Shown: positions 1-8,876 of the stretch, piece after piece
Numbering within the stretch: the stretch's first letter is position 1
Layout: every line of letters begins with the position of its first letter
Translations under genes and position numbers: made by a program
Assembly (NCBI GenBank): GCA_900469955.1
Contig: UBYX01000014.1
Coordinates: forward strand, 1-64,000
DNA from: Hyphomicrobiales bacterium
Lineage (GTDB): Bacteria; Pseudomonadota; Alphaproteobacteria; Rhizobiales; Rhizobiaceae
Length of the DNA stretch: 64,000 bases
Direction of reading: 5' to 3'
Notes under the pieces: model-generated
Told to the model about the DNA's origin: nothing
The model's input: the letters and a program-made list of their open reading frames with translations, nothing else
The model's database searches: none

Positions 1-10
1 CCTCTTTCAT
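1..10 (-). CDS. Start of a gene running off the left edge
   Basis: On the minus strand an ATG at 10-8 is preceded by AGGAG at 20-16, five bases away, which is a good ribosome binding site. Only the first three codons (M-K-E) are inside the window, so no product can be named. It would follow the dehydrogenase ending at 176 in the same direction and could be the next gene of that operon. The 165 bases between them hold no convincing gene; they contain a 14-base perfect palindrome at 102-115. Confidence 0.4.
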
Positions 11-175
11 GCCATCTCCTGTTACGATCGCTGTTGCGATCTCGATTGGCCGGCATGCCGGGCGGCGACGGATCCCATGGCCATGCCGGCGATCGCCTCG
101 GATCGGCCGGCCGATTTTAATGCTGGTCGGGTCTTTTTCCCCGTCCGGCCCGCCGGCCGGCCAAAGGCCGTGCCC

Positions 176-946
176 TCAAAGACAGGTTGTGATGCCGCCG
201 TCGACATAAAGCGTGTGCCCGTTCACGAAGGAGGAAGCCTTGCCGGACAAAAACACCGCGGCGCCCACCAGTTCCTCGACATTGCCCCAGCGGGCCGCCG
301 GGGTTCGTTTCTCCAGCCAGCCGGAGAATTCCGCACTGTCGACCAGCGCCTGGTTCAGCGGCGTCCTGAAGTAGCCCGGCGCGATTGCATTCACCTGCAG
401 GCCGTGTTTGGCCCAGTCGGCGCACATGCCGCGTGTCAAATTCTTCACCGCCCCCTTTGTCGCCGTATAGGGCGCAATGCCGGGCCGTGCGAGCTCGCTC
501 TGCACCGAAGCGATGTTGATGATCTTGCCGCGCCCGCGGCCGATCATGTGGCGGGCCACCGCCTGGCCGACATAAAAGACGCTCGACACATTGGTCTTCA
601 AGAGTTGTTCCCAGCGGTCGGCCGGAAATTCCTCGAGCGGGGTGCGGAACTGCATGCCGGCATTGTTGATCAGGATGTCGATCGGACCGACTTCGGCCTC
701 GATCGCATCGACGCCACGTTTGACCGCATCCGGATCGGTGACGTCGAAGTCCGAGACCGAAACAACGCCATGGCCCTCATCCTGGAGAACACCCGCCGCG
801 GCCAAAAGCTTGCCCCGATCGCGGCCGTTCAAAACCACCGACGCACCGTGCTCGGCAAGCCCCCGCGCCAGCGCAAGCCCAATCCCCTGCGACGATCCCG
901 TCACCAAAGCCCGAAAACCACTCAAATCAAACAACGGAAAGGTCAT
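176..946 (-). CDS. SDR oxidoreductase, gluconate 5-dehydrogenase type
   Basis: A 256-residue classical short-chain dehydrogenase, expected to be a cytosolic NAD(P)-dependent enzyme acting on a sugar acid or polyol. The nucleotide-binding motif TGSSQGIG lies at residues 16-23, NNAG at 94-97, and the catalytic Ser147, Tyr160 and Lys164 are intact. The C-terminal RTPAARWG (214-221) and VNGHTLYVDGG (241-251) are the pattern of gluconate 5-dehydrogenases (IdnO/Gno), so that is the nearest family; the true substrate is open. It is the last complete gene of a minus-strand series that begins at 5614 and includes an importer and an RraA-type aldolase, so it probably handles a product of that pathway. 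The ribosome binding site is weak. Confidence 0.85.
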   Translation of the reverse strand: MTFPLFDLSGFRALVTGSSQGIGLALARGLAEHGASVVLNGRDRGKLLAAAGVLQDEGHGVVSVSDFDVTDPDAVKRGVDAIEAEVGPIDILINNAGMQFRTPLEEFPADRWEQLLKTNVSSVFYVGQAVARHMIGRGRGKIINIASVQSELARPGIAPYTATKGAVKNLTRGMCADWAKHGLQVNAIAPGYFRTPLNQALVDSAEFSGWLEKRTPAARWGNVEELVGAAVFLSGKASSFVNGHTLYVDGGITTCL

Positions 947-1001
947 TCAAATCTCGTTCAAAAGAGAGACAGCCGCTTCGTGAGACGACCAAGGCCGTGG
1001 T

Positions 1002-1676
1002 TCAGATGTCGACGACCAGGCCCTTGGCCTTCAACACCGGCTCCAGCTTGCTCACCTCGATCACCGACTTGCCCTGCTTGTAGGCCTCGATATAGCCAGC
1101 TTCGGCATCTTCTCGGGCCTGAGAAAGCTCGGCTGCCTCCTTGACTTCGGCGCGTCTGACAACAACCAGTCCGTCGGCGTCGCCAACGATGACATCGCCG
1201 GGATTGATGATTTCCCCGCCGACGATGACCGGATCATTCACCGCAGCAATCGTTTCCTTGACCGTGCCCTTGATGCAGACGCTGAGCGAAAAGACGGGGA
1301 AACCGAGGTCTCTCAGCTGAAGCGTGTCGCGCACGCCGGTATCGGTCACCAGACCGCCGATGCCCTTGGCGAGGCAGGCATTGGCAAGAACGTCGCCGAA
1401 CGAGCCTGCCTCCTCGTATTCGCCAGCCGATACGACAATGATATCGCCCGGCTTGGCGTAGTTGATGGCAAGCTGCAACATGATGTTGTCGCGCGGCGCA
1501 CATTTGACCGTAAACGCCGGGCCGCACAGCTTCATGCGGTAGTCCACCGGCTTCAAGCGGGAGGAAAGCGCTCCTCGGCGACCCTGAGCTTCATGGATCG
1601 TCGCCGGCGAGAATTTGGAGATTGCTTCGATATCGGCTTTGCTCGGTCGCTCGGCAATGTCTTTGATGTGGATCAT
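1002..1676 (-). CDS. RraA-family aldolase / oxaloacetate decarboxylase-like protein
   Basis: A 224-residue protein of the RraA/MenG-like fold. Family members include 4-hydroxy-4-methyl-2-oxoglutarate and 4-carboxy-4-hydroxy-2-oxoadipate aldolases, which split substituted malates to pyruvate with a divalent metal, and the RNase E inhibitor RraA. The aldolase hallmarks are present: a glycine-rich loop (GSFGDVLANA, 91-100) followed by Gly-Val-Arg116-Asp117, the Arg-Asp pair that binds pyruvate and metal. A GGGAGG ribosome binding site sits five bases before the ATG. It lies between an ABC importer and a dehydrogenase, which favours a catabolic aldolase or decarboxylase over an RNA-decay regulator. 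The substrate cannot be read from sequence. Confidence 0.8.
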   Translation of the reverse strand: MIHIKDIAERPSKADIEAISKFSPATIHEAQGRRGALSSRLKPVDYRMKLCGPAFTVKCAPRDNIMLQLAINYAKPGDIIVVSAGEYEEAGSFGDVLANACLAKGIGGLVTDTGVRDTLQLRDLGFPVFSLSVCIKGTVKETIAAVNDPVIVGGEIINPGDVIVGDADGLVVVRRAEVKEAAELSQAREDAEAGYIEAYKQGKSVIEVSKLEPVLKAKGLVVDI

Positions 1677-1752
1677 GGAAACCTCCCACGGTTGGACCGG
1701 TGGCGGGCATTCCCCGCCACCTGTAGTTATCGTTTCGCTGAGGTAGAGTGCC

Positions 1753-2589
1753 TTACGGGATCGGGTCGAACTTCAGTTCGGAAAGCGGTACGACCTTGTC
1801 CGTGCGCGTCATCTTGTATTCGGTGCTCGGGCCAAGCCACTTGTCCCAGATCTTGTTGATCTCGCCGGATGTGTCGAGCTTGCGAAGCACTTCGTTGATT
1901 TTCGCGGTCAGCGCCGGGTTGTCCTTGGCCATGCCAATACCGATCGGCTGGAACAGCATGGGCTCCTCGATCATCCGCATCTGCTTGCCCTTGGTCTTCG
2001 ATTCATTGACGAATTTCGTCGTTGTCATGGTGTTCGCCACCATACCGCGCGCCTTGCCCTGCTGAACGGCGAGATAGGCCGAAGCAGTATCCTGGAAGGT
2101 CAAGGGCTCGGACTTGTTGAGCTTGATCGACATTTCCGAGGTCGAGCCCTTTGTCGAAGCGACGCGCTGGCCCTCATAGTCGGATTTCTTCTTGCCAGGA
2201 TCATCAGCCGGGACGATCAGCATTTCCTTGGCGAGATAATAAGGGTCGCTGAACTGGATCTGTTCTGCGCGGCTCAGGGTATAGGCCAGATTGGCTACGG
2301 TGATATCGACGCGACCAAGCTTGACTTCCGGAACGCGGGCTTCGACCGACACAGGCTTCACTTCCGCCTTGACGCCCAGTTCCTTGGCAATCGCATTGCA
2401 AAGATCGACGTCGAAGCCGGCCATTTCGCGCGTCTTCGGATCTGGCGCCGCGAAAGGCGGAACATCCGCAAACGTGGCGCAGCGAAGCGTCTTGGCGGAG
2501 ATGATCGTATCGAGCTGATCCGCCTTTGCCGGCGAGGCCAAAGCCACGCCTCCAAGTGCGGCCGAGAGGATGAGGCATTTCCAGTTCAT
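1753..2589 (-). CDS. ABC transporter substrate-binding protein, polar amino acid family
   Basis: A 278-residue periplasmic binding protein of solute-binding family 3. The N-terminus (MNWKCLILSA to about Ala23, ending PAKA) is a Sec signal peptide. The core motif GFDVDLCNAIAKELG is the diagnostic amino acid-binding pattern of the GlnH/HisJ/ArtJ group. An AAGGAG ribosome binding site lies eight bases before the ATG. It follows the ATPase gene (ending at 2621) by 31 bases and belongs with the two permeases at 3382-4844. The ligand may be an amino acid or another small polar acid; the neighbouring aldolase and dehydrogenases suggest a hydroxy acid-like compound, which is inference. Confidence 0.9.
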   Translation of the reverse strand: MNWKCLILSAALGGVALASPAKADQLDTIISAKTLRCATFADVPPFAAPDPKTREMAGFDVDLCNAIAKELGVKAEVKPVSVEARVPEVKLGRVDITVANLAYTLSRAEQIQFSDPYYLAKEMLIVPADDPGKKKSDYEGQRVASTKGSTSEMSIKLNKSEPLTFQDTASAYLAVQQGKARGMVANTMTTTKFVNESKTKGKQMRMIEEPMLFQPIGIGMAKDNPALTAKINEVLRKLDTSGEINKIWDKWLGPSTEYKMTRTDKVVPLSELKFDPIP

Positions 2590-2620
2590 TGCTGTTCTCC
2601 TTTGTTTTTAGTCGTGAGTA

Positions 2621-3385
2621 TCAGTGACGCAAATCGGCAAGAAACCGCTGGGCACGTGGGTGGCGGGGATGCTTGAAGAACTCTTCCGGCGGAGCCATTT
2701 CGAGTATCTCCCCGGCATCGATGAACCAGACGCGATCGGCGACGTCGCGAGCAAAGCCCATTTCATGGGTGACGCAGAGCATGGTCATACCCTCGGCAGC
2801 CAGGCCCTTCATGACCGTGAGAACTTCACCGACCATTTCCGGATCGAGCGCGCTCGTCGGTTCGTCGAAGAGCATCACCGGCGGCTCCATGGCGAGTGCA
2901 CGGGCAATTGCCACCCGCTGCTGCTGGCCGCCGGACAGCTGACCCGGATAGGCCCCAGCCTTATCGGCGAGGCCGACGCGATCGAGAAGCTTCAGCGCTT
3001 TGTCACGCGCGATGCCGGGCGCGACGCCCTTCACCCGAATGGGCGAAATCGATACGTTTTCGACCACAGAGAGATGCGGAAACAGATTGAAATTCTGGAA
3101 CACGAAGCCGATGCGGCTGCGCAGCAGGTTGAGTTCCTTGGTCCGCATGGGAGCATGGATGTTCTGGCCGTCGAAGGTGATCGCACCGCTGTTGATTTCC
3201 TCCAGGCGGTTGACCGTGCGGATGAGTGTGGACTTTCCTGAACCCGACGGCCCGCAGATCACAACCACCTCGCCTCTGATAACTTCGGCCTCGATACCCT
3301 TCAGAACCGGGTAATTGCCGTAGCTCTTGCAGACGTTCGAAATACGGATTGCCTGCTGCTGGGGCGACGATGCTGATGTGGTCAT
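2621..3385 (-). CDS. Amino acid-type ABC transporter ATP-binding protein
   Basis: A 254-residue GlnQ/HisP-type ATPase that powers the importer formed with the permeases at 3382-4844. Walker [10 protein letters not shown] is at residues 45-53, the signature LSGGQ at 150-154, Walker B VMLFDEP at 170-176 and the switch histidine at 207, so it should be catalytically competent. Its ATG overlaps the stop codon of the upstream permease by four bases (ATGA), showing translational coupling. All features are usual for the polar amino acid uptake family. Confidence 0.95.
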   Translation of the reverse strand: MTTSASSPQQQAIRISNVCKSYGNYPVLKGIEAEVIRGEVVVICGPSGSGKSTLIRTVNRLEEINSGAITFDGQNIHAPMRTKELNLLRSRIGFVFQNFNLFPHLSVVENVSISPIRVKGVAPGIARDKALKLLDRVGLADKAGAYPGQLSGGQQQRVAIARALAMEPPVMLFDEPTSALDPEMVGEVLTVMKGLAAEGMTMLCVTHEMGFARDVADRVWFIDAGEILEMAPPEEFFKHPRHPRAQRFLADLRH

Positions 3386-4140
3386 AGCTGCTCCGATACG
3401 ATTTTGGCCTGCGCAAGCGACAGGGACGCTGGATCACTCGCCGGGCCTGAACGCCGGCGGGAGATGCGTCGCTCGACGGCGTTTGCGAGGTATGTGAGGC
3501 TCCAGCAGATCGCGTAGTAGACGACCGCCAAGATGAGAAAAACCTCAAACGGCTGCGTCAGAAGCTGATTGTTGACCTGGCTTGCCGCAAATGTCAGGTC
3601 GGGCACGTTGATCACATATCCGAGCGTCGTGTCCTTGATCGTCGCGACAAAGGTAGAGATCATGCTCGGGATCATGTTGTAGAGCGCCTGGGGCAAGATG
3701 ATGAAACGCATCGCGCTGAGATAGCTGTGCCCCAGAGCGCGGGCGGCATCCATCTGCCCTTCGCCAAGCGCGACGATGCCGGCCCGTACCACTTCGCTCA
3801 GGAAAGCGCCCTGATAGATGACGAGCGTCGTCAGCATGGTGACGAAACTCGGCACATCGGCTCCCGTCAGCAGCGGCACGAGGAAATAGCTCCAGAGAAT
3901 GAGCATCAGGAGCGGCACGCCTCGGGTCACGTAAACCAGCACTGTCACCGGCCACCGCAATAGCGGCCATTTCGACAGCCGTGCCAGTGCGAAGAGGATG
4001 CTGACCGGGAAGGCTAGCGCTATACTGAGCGCCGAGAGGATCAGCGTATTGGCAAGTCCGCCAAGGGGACCGTTCGGATACTGACCGATCAGCAGCAGAA
4101 GCCAGTAGTCGTTGATGATGGTGATGATGTCGCCGATCAT
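3382..4140 (-). CDS. Amino acid-type ABC transporter permease
   Basis: A 252-residue inner-membrane permease of the His/Glu/Gln/Arg family. It has several long hydrophobic segments and the cytoplasmic coupling loop characteristic of the family, [19 protein letters not shown], which docks on the ATPase. It overlaps both neighbours by four bases (ATGA junctions at 3382-3385 and 4137-4140), so it is translated as part of one cistron series. It pairs with the second permease to form the heterodimeric channel. Confidence 0.93.
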   Translation of the reverse strand: MIGDIITIINDYWLLLLIGQYPNGPLGGLANTLILSALSIALAFPVSILFALARLSKWPLLRWPVTVLVYVTRGVPLLMLILWSYFLVPLLTGADVPSFVTMLTTLVIYQGAFLSEVVRAGIVALGEGQMDAARALGHSYLSAMRFIILPQALYNMIPSMISTFVATIKDTTLGYVINVPDLTFAASQVNNQLLTQPFEVFLILAVVYYAICWSLTYLANAVERRISRRRSGPASDPASLSLAQAKIVSEQL

Positions 4141-4844
4141 GCGCGCGCACTCCGCATGGGATCGGCGCGCATCGACAGATAGGCGCCACCACTCATGATC
4201 AGGAGCGAGAAGACGAGATAGAGAACCGTGCCGATCAGATAGATCTCGAAGGTGCGGAAGCTGAGGTTCTCGATCTCCTTCACGGCATGCGTCAGTTCCG
4301 GCGCACCGATGACGATGGCAAGACTGCTGTTCTTGAACAGGGAGACGCTGTGGTTGATGAGCGGGGGCAGGCCGTTACGCACACCCTGCGGCATGATGAT
4401 GTAACGCATTGCCGAGAGATAGCTGTGCCCCAGGGCCTTGGCCGCTTCCATCTGGCCCGGGCTGACGGAGCGCAGACCGGAACGAAGATCCTCGCTGAAA
4501 TAGGCCGCCTGACAAAGTCCGAGACCAATAACCGCAAATATCGTTTCGGCATTGTGGGCGGCGAGCCATGAGGTCAATCCGTCCGGCAACAACGTGAATA
4601 TGCCAAAATACCAGAGCATGAGTTGCACGAGGGTTGGCACATTGCGATGGTACGAAACATAGGCTTTCACGACCGGTTCGCCGAACCGCATTGGCGACAT
4701 CCGCAGCGCCAGAAGAAGGATGGCGAGTGTCATGGCGAGCAGCCACGAGCCGAGATAGATGACGAAGGTCATCTCGATGCCGTGGACAAGCATCGAGACA
4801 TAGTCCGACCTGCCCAGGATTGCGGAGAGATCGAACCCGTTCAC
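4137..4844 (-). CDS. Amino acid-type ABC transporter permease
   Basis: A 235-residue partner permease, first transporter gene of the operon in transcription order. The coupling loop reads RSGLRSVSPGQMEAAKALG and is followed by membrane segments, including LFKNSSLAIVIG, a pattern conserved in GlnP/HisM-like proteins. Its start overlaps the stop of the upstream SDR gene by four bases (ATGA at 4841-4844). That overlap ties the dehydrogenase and the importer into one transcript and argues that the imported compound, or a derivative, is the substrate of that dehydrogenase. Confidence 0.93.
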   Translation of the reverse strand: MNGFDLSAILGRSDYVSMLVHGIEMTFVIYLGSWLLAMTLAILLLALRMSPMRFGEPVVKAYVSYHRNVPTLVQLMLWYFGIFTLLPDGLTSWLAAHNAETIFAVIGLGLCQAAYFSEDLRSGLRSVSPGQMEAAKALGHSYLSAMRYIIMPQGVRNGLPPLINHSVSLFKNSSLAIVIGAPELTHAVKEIENLSFRTFEIYLIGTVLYLVFSLLIMSGGAYLSMRADPMRSARA

Positions 4845-5614
4845 CGCTTTGGACCTTCGGAGGCGCCAGGGGCCGCCTGGGGTTTTGCGGTCTGAAGGCC
4901 GCCCATGACCTGCAGCGTGGGGGTGATCTCCATATGTCCGATGTTGACAGCGACAGGCGCGGCAATTGCAAAAGCGATCGCCTCGGCAATATCGGAAGCC
5001 TGCGGCAGTTCAAAGCCATCGATGAAGCGTTCGCGAACAGAAGGATCGTCGCCGTGGACATGATTGAAGATGTCGGTAGCGACCCTGCCCGGGCAGATTT
5101 CCGTCACCCGTACCCGTTTGCCGAAGGCGTCGATGCGCAACTGGTTCGACAGCATCGCGACGCCGGCCTTTACGGCATGGTAGGTGGAATTGCCGCCGAA
5201 ATTGTAGTTGCCGGCAATCGAGGAGATGTTGACGACATGCCCGCGGTCGCGGGCCACCATTCCGGGCACGACGAGGCGGCAAATATGCAGGACGGCGCGA
5301 AGATTTACGTCGACGAGGAGGTCGATGTCCCCCTCATCCGCTTCTAAAAACTTCTTCGGCCGGTCGACGCCGGCGTTGTTGACGAGGATGTCGAACTCGG
5401 TCTCAGCCGCGAGAGCCGCAATCGCCTTGCGATCGGTGACGTCGATGGCGTGCGCAATACAGCCCGTGCGCGCCGCCAGCTCCTGCAAAGGGCCGGCGCT
5501 TCGGGCAATCGCATGCACCTCGATGTTTTCGCGTCGAAGCCGCTCCACCACCGCAGCGCCGATGCCGGACGAAGCGCCGGTGACCAACGCGGTCTTGTAA
5601 TCGGAGAATGGCAT
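4841..5614 (-). CDS. SDR oxidoreductase, YdfG (3-hydroxy acid dehydrogenase) type
   Basis: A 257-residue short-chain dehydrogenase, first gene of the minus-strand operon. TGASSGIG is at residues 12-19, NNAG at 79-82, the serine at 131-132, and Tyr145 and Lys149 complete the active site. The C-terminal VNIGHMEITP resembles the VNI-x-E-x-xP segment of YdfG-like NADP-dependent 3-hydroxy acid (L-allo-threonine/serine) dehydrogenases, so oxidation of a beta-hydroxy acid or hydroxy amino acid is a reasonable guess. The last 20 or so residues are Pro/Ala-rich and poorly conserved. The divergent LysR gene begins 240 bases away and is the probable regulator. Confidence 0.85.
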   Translation of the reverse strand: MPFSDYKTALVTGASSGIGAAVVERLRRENIEVHAIARSAGPLQELAARTGCIAHAIDVTDRKAIAALAAETEFDILVNNAGVDRPKKFLEADEGDIDLLVDVNLRAVLHICRLVVPGMVARDRGHVVNISSIAGNYNFGGNSTYHAVKAGVAMLSNQLRIDAFGKRVRVTEICPGRVATDIFNHVHGDDPSVRERFIDGFELPQASDIAEAIAFAIAAPVAVNIGHMEITPTLQVMGGLQTAKPQAAPGASEGPKR

Positions 5615-5854
5615 TCTGATCCCCTTGTTGTTGTCATGGAGATTAGCGGACCTTTAAGGCCTTGCCTAAGACCGATTATCTTTGGAGCAATAAGCAACTT
5701 TTATGGAGGCCAATGCTCAGCCGCCGACCGGGCAGACGGCATCGAAAACCGCGGCTTCAACCGTGACCAATCTGCCTTGCGGGGCGCGCGGCGTTGCAAA
5801 AGATCGGCACGTCTGTAAACATGTGCCTTGAACGATCAAAGAACAAAAATCCCT
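5615..5854. promoter_or_regulatory. Divergent promoter region, SDR/importer operon and LysR gene
   Basis: This 240-base gap separates the start codons of the minus-strand operon and the plus-strand LysR gene and must hold both promoters. A TTAT-N10-ATAA inverted repeat (5676-5693) is a weak candidate LysR-type site. No small gene is evident. Confidence 0.4.
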
Positions 5855-6760
5855 ATGGATATCAGACGCTTCAAATCTTTCATCGCAATTGTCGACAGCG
5901 GCAGCATCACGCGCGCGGCGGATATTCTGCACCTTGCCCAGCCGGCACTGAGCCAGCAACTGGCGGCATTGGAGGAGCATTTTGGCCAGAAGCTGCTGAT
6001 CCGCAGCCAGCAGGGCGTCAGCATGACCGATGCGGGACATGCGGTCTACCGGCATGCTCAGATCATTCTTCGCCAGATGGAGCAAGCGCAGGCAGACGCA
6101 GCCGCAGCCGGAAACTCGCTTGCGGGGCGCGTTTCGGTGGGTCTGGTGCCGTTCAGCAGCGCCGCCACGCTTTCGGTCGACCTTCTCGCCGAAACGAGAA
6201 AACGGCATCCGGGCATTCTGCTTCATTTGACGGAAAGCGTCGGTCAAACCTACAGCCAGATGATCATGAACGGTCGGCTGGAGATGGCGCTGATCCATGG
6301 GACCGGCCCAATCAAGGGCGTCCGTTTCGAACCGATCCTGGGTGAGGAATTCTATCTGGTCGCGCATCGTGACTTCGCCATCGGAGCGGACGCGAAACCG
6401 ATTCCGGTCGGCGCCTTGGACGGCATGCCGATGCTATTGCCGCCGGCCTACAATTTCGTGCGCCGCGCCGTAGATACGGCATTCGCGCGCAGCCGGATCA
6501 ATCTCAAGGTCGTGGCGGAAGTGGAAATCGTCCGAACCCTTGCCCGCGCGGTCGGCGGCGGCCTCGGTGCCACAATCATGCCCAAAGCCATTGCCGACCG
6601 CATCGTATCTGAATCCAGCGAACCTCTCGTCTGCAGGGTCATATCCCCGCGCATCGAAGAAACCCTATCGCTTTGCACAGCCGACCAGGGCTCGCTGTCG
6701 GAACCGGCATTCGCCGTGAAGGATATCCTCGTCGAACTGACCGAGCGGCTGAAGCTATAG
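5855..6760 (+). CDS. LysR-family transcriptional regulator
   Basis: A 301-residue regulator with an N-terminal winged helix-turn-helix (about residues 1-60, MDIRRFKSF through ALSQQLAALEEHFG) and a C-terminal effector-binding domain. The Ser-Gln-Gln recognition helix and the MDIRRFKSFI start resemble the Nac/CynR-like branch. I chose the ATG at 5855 because the in-frame TTG at 5828 would add nine residues not typical of the family. It is divergent from the SDR/importer/RraA operon, the usual LysR arrangement, and probably activates that operon when its substrate is present. Its 3' end faces the aminotransferase gene 46 bases away. Confidence 0.9.
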   Translation: MDIRRFKSFIAIVDSGSITRAADILHLAQPALSQQLAALEEHFGQKLLIRSQQGVSMTDAGHAVYRHAQIILRQMEQAQADAAAAGNSLAGRVSVGLVPFSSAATLSVDLLAETRKRHPGILLHLTESVGQTYSQMIMNGRLEMALIHGTGPIKGVRFEPILGEEFYLVAHRDFAIGADAKPIPVGALDGMPMLLPPAYNFVRRAVDTAFARSRINLKVVAEVEIVRTLARAVGGGLGATIMPKAIADRIVSESSEPLVCRVISPRIEETLSLCTADQGSLSEPAFAVKDILVELTERLKL

Positions 6761-6806
6761 GCTCTCTTTCCGCCGGCAACCGCATACGACGGAGATCAAA
6801 TCATCG

Positions 6807-8018
6807 TCAGCGCATGTCCTTGCAGAACTGGGCAATGCGGGCGCAACCTTCGCTCAGCATCTCCATGCTCGTGGCATAGGAAATGCGGAAATAGGGGCTC
6901 ATTCCGTAGGCTGCGCCCTGTACGGTCGCAACATGGTGTTCATCCACCAGCGCCATGACGAAATCGACGTCAGTCTCGATCTTCCGTCCGCCCTTGCTGG
7001 TTTTTCCGATCAGCCCGGAAATATTCGGATAGATATAGAAGGCGCCTTCAGGCTTGTGGCAGCGCAGACCCTCGATCTCAGACAGCCTGTCCAGGACGAA
7101 ATCACGCCTTTCGCGATAGATCCCTGCGCGCTCTTTGAGGAGATCCTGCGGCCCCTCGAGAGCGGCGATTGCCGCAGCCTGTGTCAGAGTGGCAATGCCG
7201 CCGCCATTTTGACCGTTGACGTTGCTGATCGCGGCCATCAACTCTTTCGAGCCGCTGGCGCAAAAACCAAGCCGCCAGCCGGTCATCGCATAGGCCTTGG
7301 AGACGCCGTTCATCGTCAGGACGCGGTCGTGGAGCTTTGGCTCGACCTCGGCGATGGTGCAGAATTCGAAGTCGTCATAGACCAGATGTTCGTAGATGTC
7401 GTCGGTCAGGATCCAGACATGGGGATGGCGCAGCATGACCTCGGCAATCGCCGCCATCTCGGCGCGGGAGCAGGCCGCTCCGGTCGGATTGTTGGGGAAA
7501 TTCAGGAAAAGCCATTTGGTACGCGGTGTGATCGCTGCTTCGAGGTCTTCCGCCCTGAGTTTGAACCCCGCCTGCTCGAAGCAGGGGACTGAAACCGGGA
7601 TACCGCCGGCGAACTTGACGATATCGGCATAGCTGACCCAAGAAGGCGTCGGGATGATAACCTCGTCCCCGGCATTGCAGGTCGCCAACATCGCATTGAA
7701 GATAACCTGCTTGCCGCCACCGGAAACGACAATCTGACCGGCATCGTAGTCGAGGTTGTTGTCGCGCTTGAACTTCTTGATGATCGCCGCCTTCAGCGCA
7801 GGCGTCCCGTCCATAGGCGGATATTTCGTATCCCCGCCAAGCGCGGCGGCATGCGCGGCCTCGACGGCATGAGCGGGCGTCGGGAAATCTGGTTCGCCGG
7901 AAGACATGCTCACGACCTTGATGCCCCTGGCGGCCAGTTCCCTGGCGCGCTGGGTCATGGCAGCGGAGGCGGATATTGAAACATTTTTCAGACGATCGGC
8001 TGTGACGGACATCAGCAT
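6807..8018 (-). CDS. Pyridoxal phosphate-dependent aminotransferase, class I
   Basis: A 403-residue fold type I aminotransferase of the aspartate/aromatic (AspC-like, subgroup I-gamma) group, cytosolic. The Asn-Pro-Thr-Gly motif (FPNNPTGA) is near residues 174-181, the TDDIYEHLVY strand follows, and the Schiff-base lysine is Lys241 in NGVSKAYAMTGWRLG. An ATG at 8018 follows GAAGG by four bases, and a second in-frame ATG lies at 8012; either could be used. It is the last gene of the minus-strand biotin carboxylase/Pxp operon, 51 bases after pxpA, so it may make or use glutamate or another amino acid linked to that pathway. The amino donor and acceptor cannot be assigned. Confidence 0.9.
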   Translation of the reverse strand: MLMSVTADRLKNVSISASAAMTQRARELAARGIKVVSMSSGEPDFPTPAHAVEAAHAAALGGDTKYPPMDGTPALKAAIIKKFKRDNNLDYDAGQIVVSGGGKQVIFNAMLATCNAGDEVIIPTPSWVSYADIVKFAGGIPVSVPCFEQAGFKLRAEDLEAAITPRTKWLFLNFPNNPTGAACSRAEMAAIAEVMLRHPHVWILTDDIYEHLVYDDFEFCTIAEVEPKLHDRVLTMNGVSKAYAMTGWRLGFCASGSKELMAAISNVNGQNGGGIATLTQAAAIAALEGPQDLLKERAGIYRERRDFVLDRLSEIEGLRCHKPEGAFYIYPNISGLIGKTSKGGRKIETDVDFVMALVDEHHVATVQGAAYGMSPYFRISYATSMEMLSEGCARIAQFCKDMR

Positions 8019-8069
8019 GAAACCTTCGATTATGGATTGAATGAGGCACAGCCCGCGGGCGGGCATGTG

Positions 8070-8837
8070 TCAGCTGGCGAGCTGGGCAGCAGGCGCAAGG
8101 GTTGCGCCGGTGGCTTCGATCTCGCTGCGCACGAGGCGTGCAAGCTCAAGGGAACCGGGTGTGTCGCTGTGAACAAGGATCGAGCGCGCCGGCATGGCAA
8201 TGACCGTGCCGTCAATGGCTTCGACGGTACCTTCAAGAAGAAAGCGGCGTACGCGTACCCGCACCGAAGCTTCGTCCTTGACCAGCGCACCGGGCAATCC
8301 GCGGGCAACCAGCTTGCCTTCGGCATCGTAGGCGCGGTCGGCCAGAAACAGAGCCAGCGTCTTGAGCCTGACCCGCTTTGCCGCTTTCTCGATCTCGCTG
8401 CCTGAGGTCACGAAAACCACAAGATTTCGATCCACCGCCGCAATGGCGTCCATCATCAGATCGGCAAGCGCCGGATCGCGATTGACCATGTTGCCCATGG
8501 CCGCGTGAAAACTGAAATGGCCGACGTTCACCCGCTCGCTTCTGGCGATCGCCATCAGGGCGCCAAGCTGATACAGCATCTGCTGGCGCAGTTCATCGGG
8601 CTCGAACGGCATCTCCCGGCGCCCAAAGCCCGGGCGGTCCGGCAGGCCCGGATGAGCGCCGATGCCGACACCGTTCTGCTTGGCCAGCCGCACCATACGG
8701 GCCATCGTATCCGGATCGCCTCCGTGGAAGCCGCAGGCGATATTGGCCGAAGACACGACCTTCATCATCGCCTCGTCGTCGCACAGCCGGTAAGGGCCGA
8801 AACCTTCGCCCATATCTGAATTCAGATCGATCTCCAT
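8070..8837 (-). CDS. pxpA: 5-oxoprolinase subunit A-like protein (LamB/YcsF family)
   Basis: A 255-residue LamB/YcsF protein. The family signatures are all present near the N-terminus: DLNSDMGEGFG, SANIACGFHGGDP and GAHPGLPDRPGFGRR. In Bacillus subtilis PxpA works with PxpB and PxpC to hydrolyse 5-oxoproline with ATP. The ATG at 8837 has GGAG six bases upstream; the GTG three bases earlier is less likely. It follows pxpC by 39 bases. Because a complete biotin carboxylase and carrier precede pxpBC in the same operon, this protein may act on a carboxylated intermediate of another substrate; the family assignment is firm, the reaction is not. Confidence 0.9.
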   Translation of the reverse strand: MEIDLNSDMGEGFGPYRLCDDEAMMKVVSSANIACGFHGGDPDTMARMVRLAKQNGVGIGAHPGLPDRPGFGRREMPFEPDELRQQMLYQLGALMAIARSERVNVGHFSFHAAMGNMVNRDPALADLMMDAIAAVDRNLVVFVTSGSEIEKAAKRVRLKTLALFLADRAYDAEGKLVARGLPGALVKDEASVRVRVRRFLLEGTVEAIDGTVIAMPARSILVHSDTPGSLELARLVRSEIEATGATLAPAAQLAS

Positions 8838-8876
8838 CACCTGCTCCGTTTGGTCGGCCCGCTATCTCAACTCGAC

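Noticed and set aside
102-115. ATCGGCCGGCCGAT palindrome as a terminator
   Set aside because: The T-run follows on the plus strand, but the only genes nearby end or start on the minus strand.
77-1144. 355-codon open frame on the plus strand
   Set aside because: Lies opposite the SDR and RraA genes, with repetitive Arg/Pro/His-rich composition typical of antisense frames.
5676-5693. TTAT-N10-ATAA as a Nac-type (ATA-N9-TAT) binding site
   Set aside because: Orientation and spacing do not match the Nac consensus; only noted as a weak LysR-type candidate.
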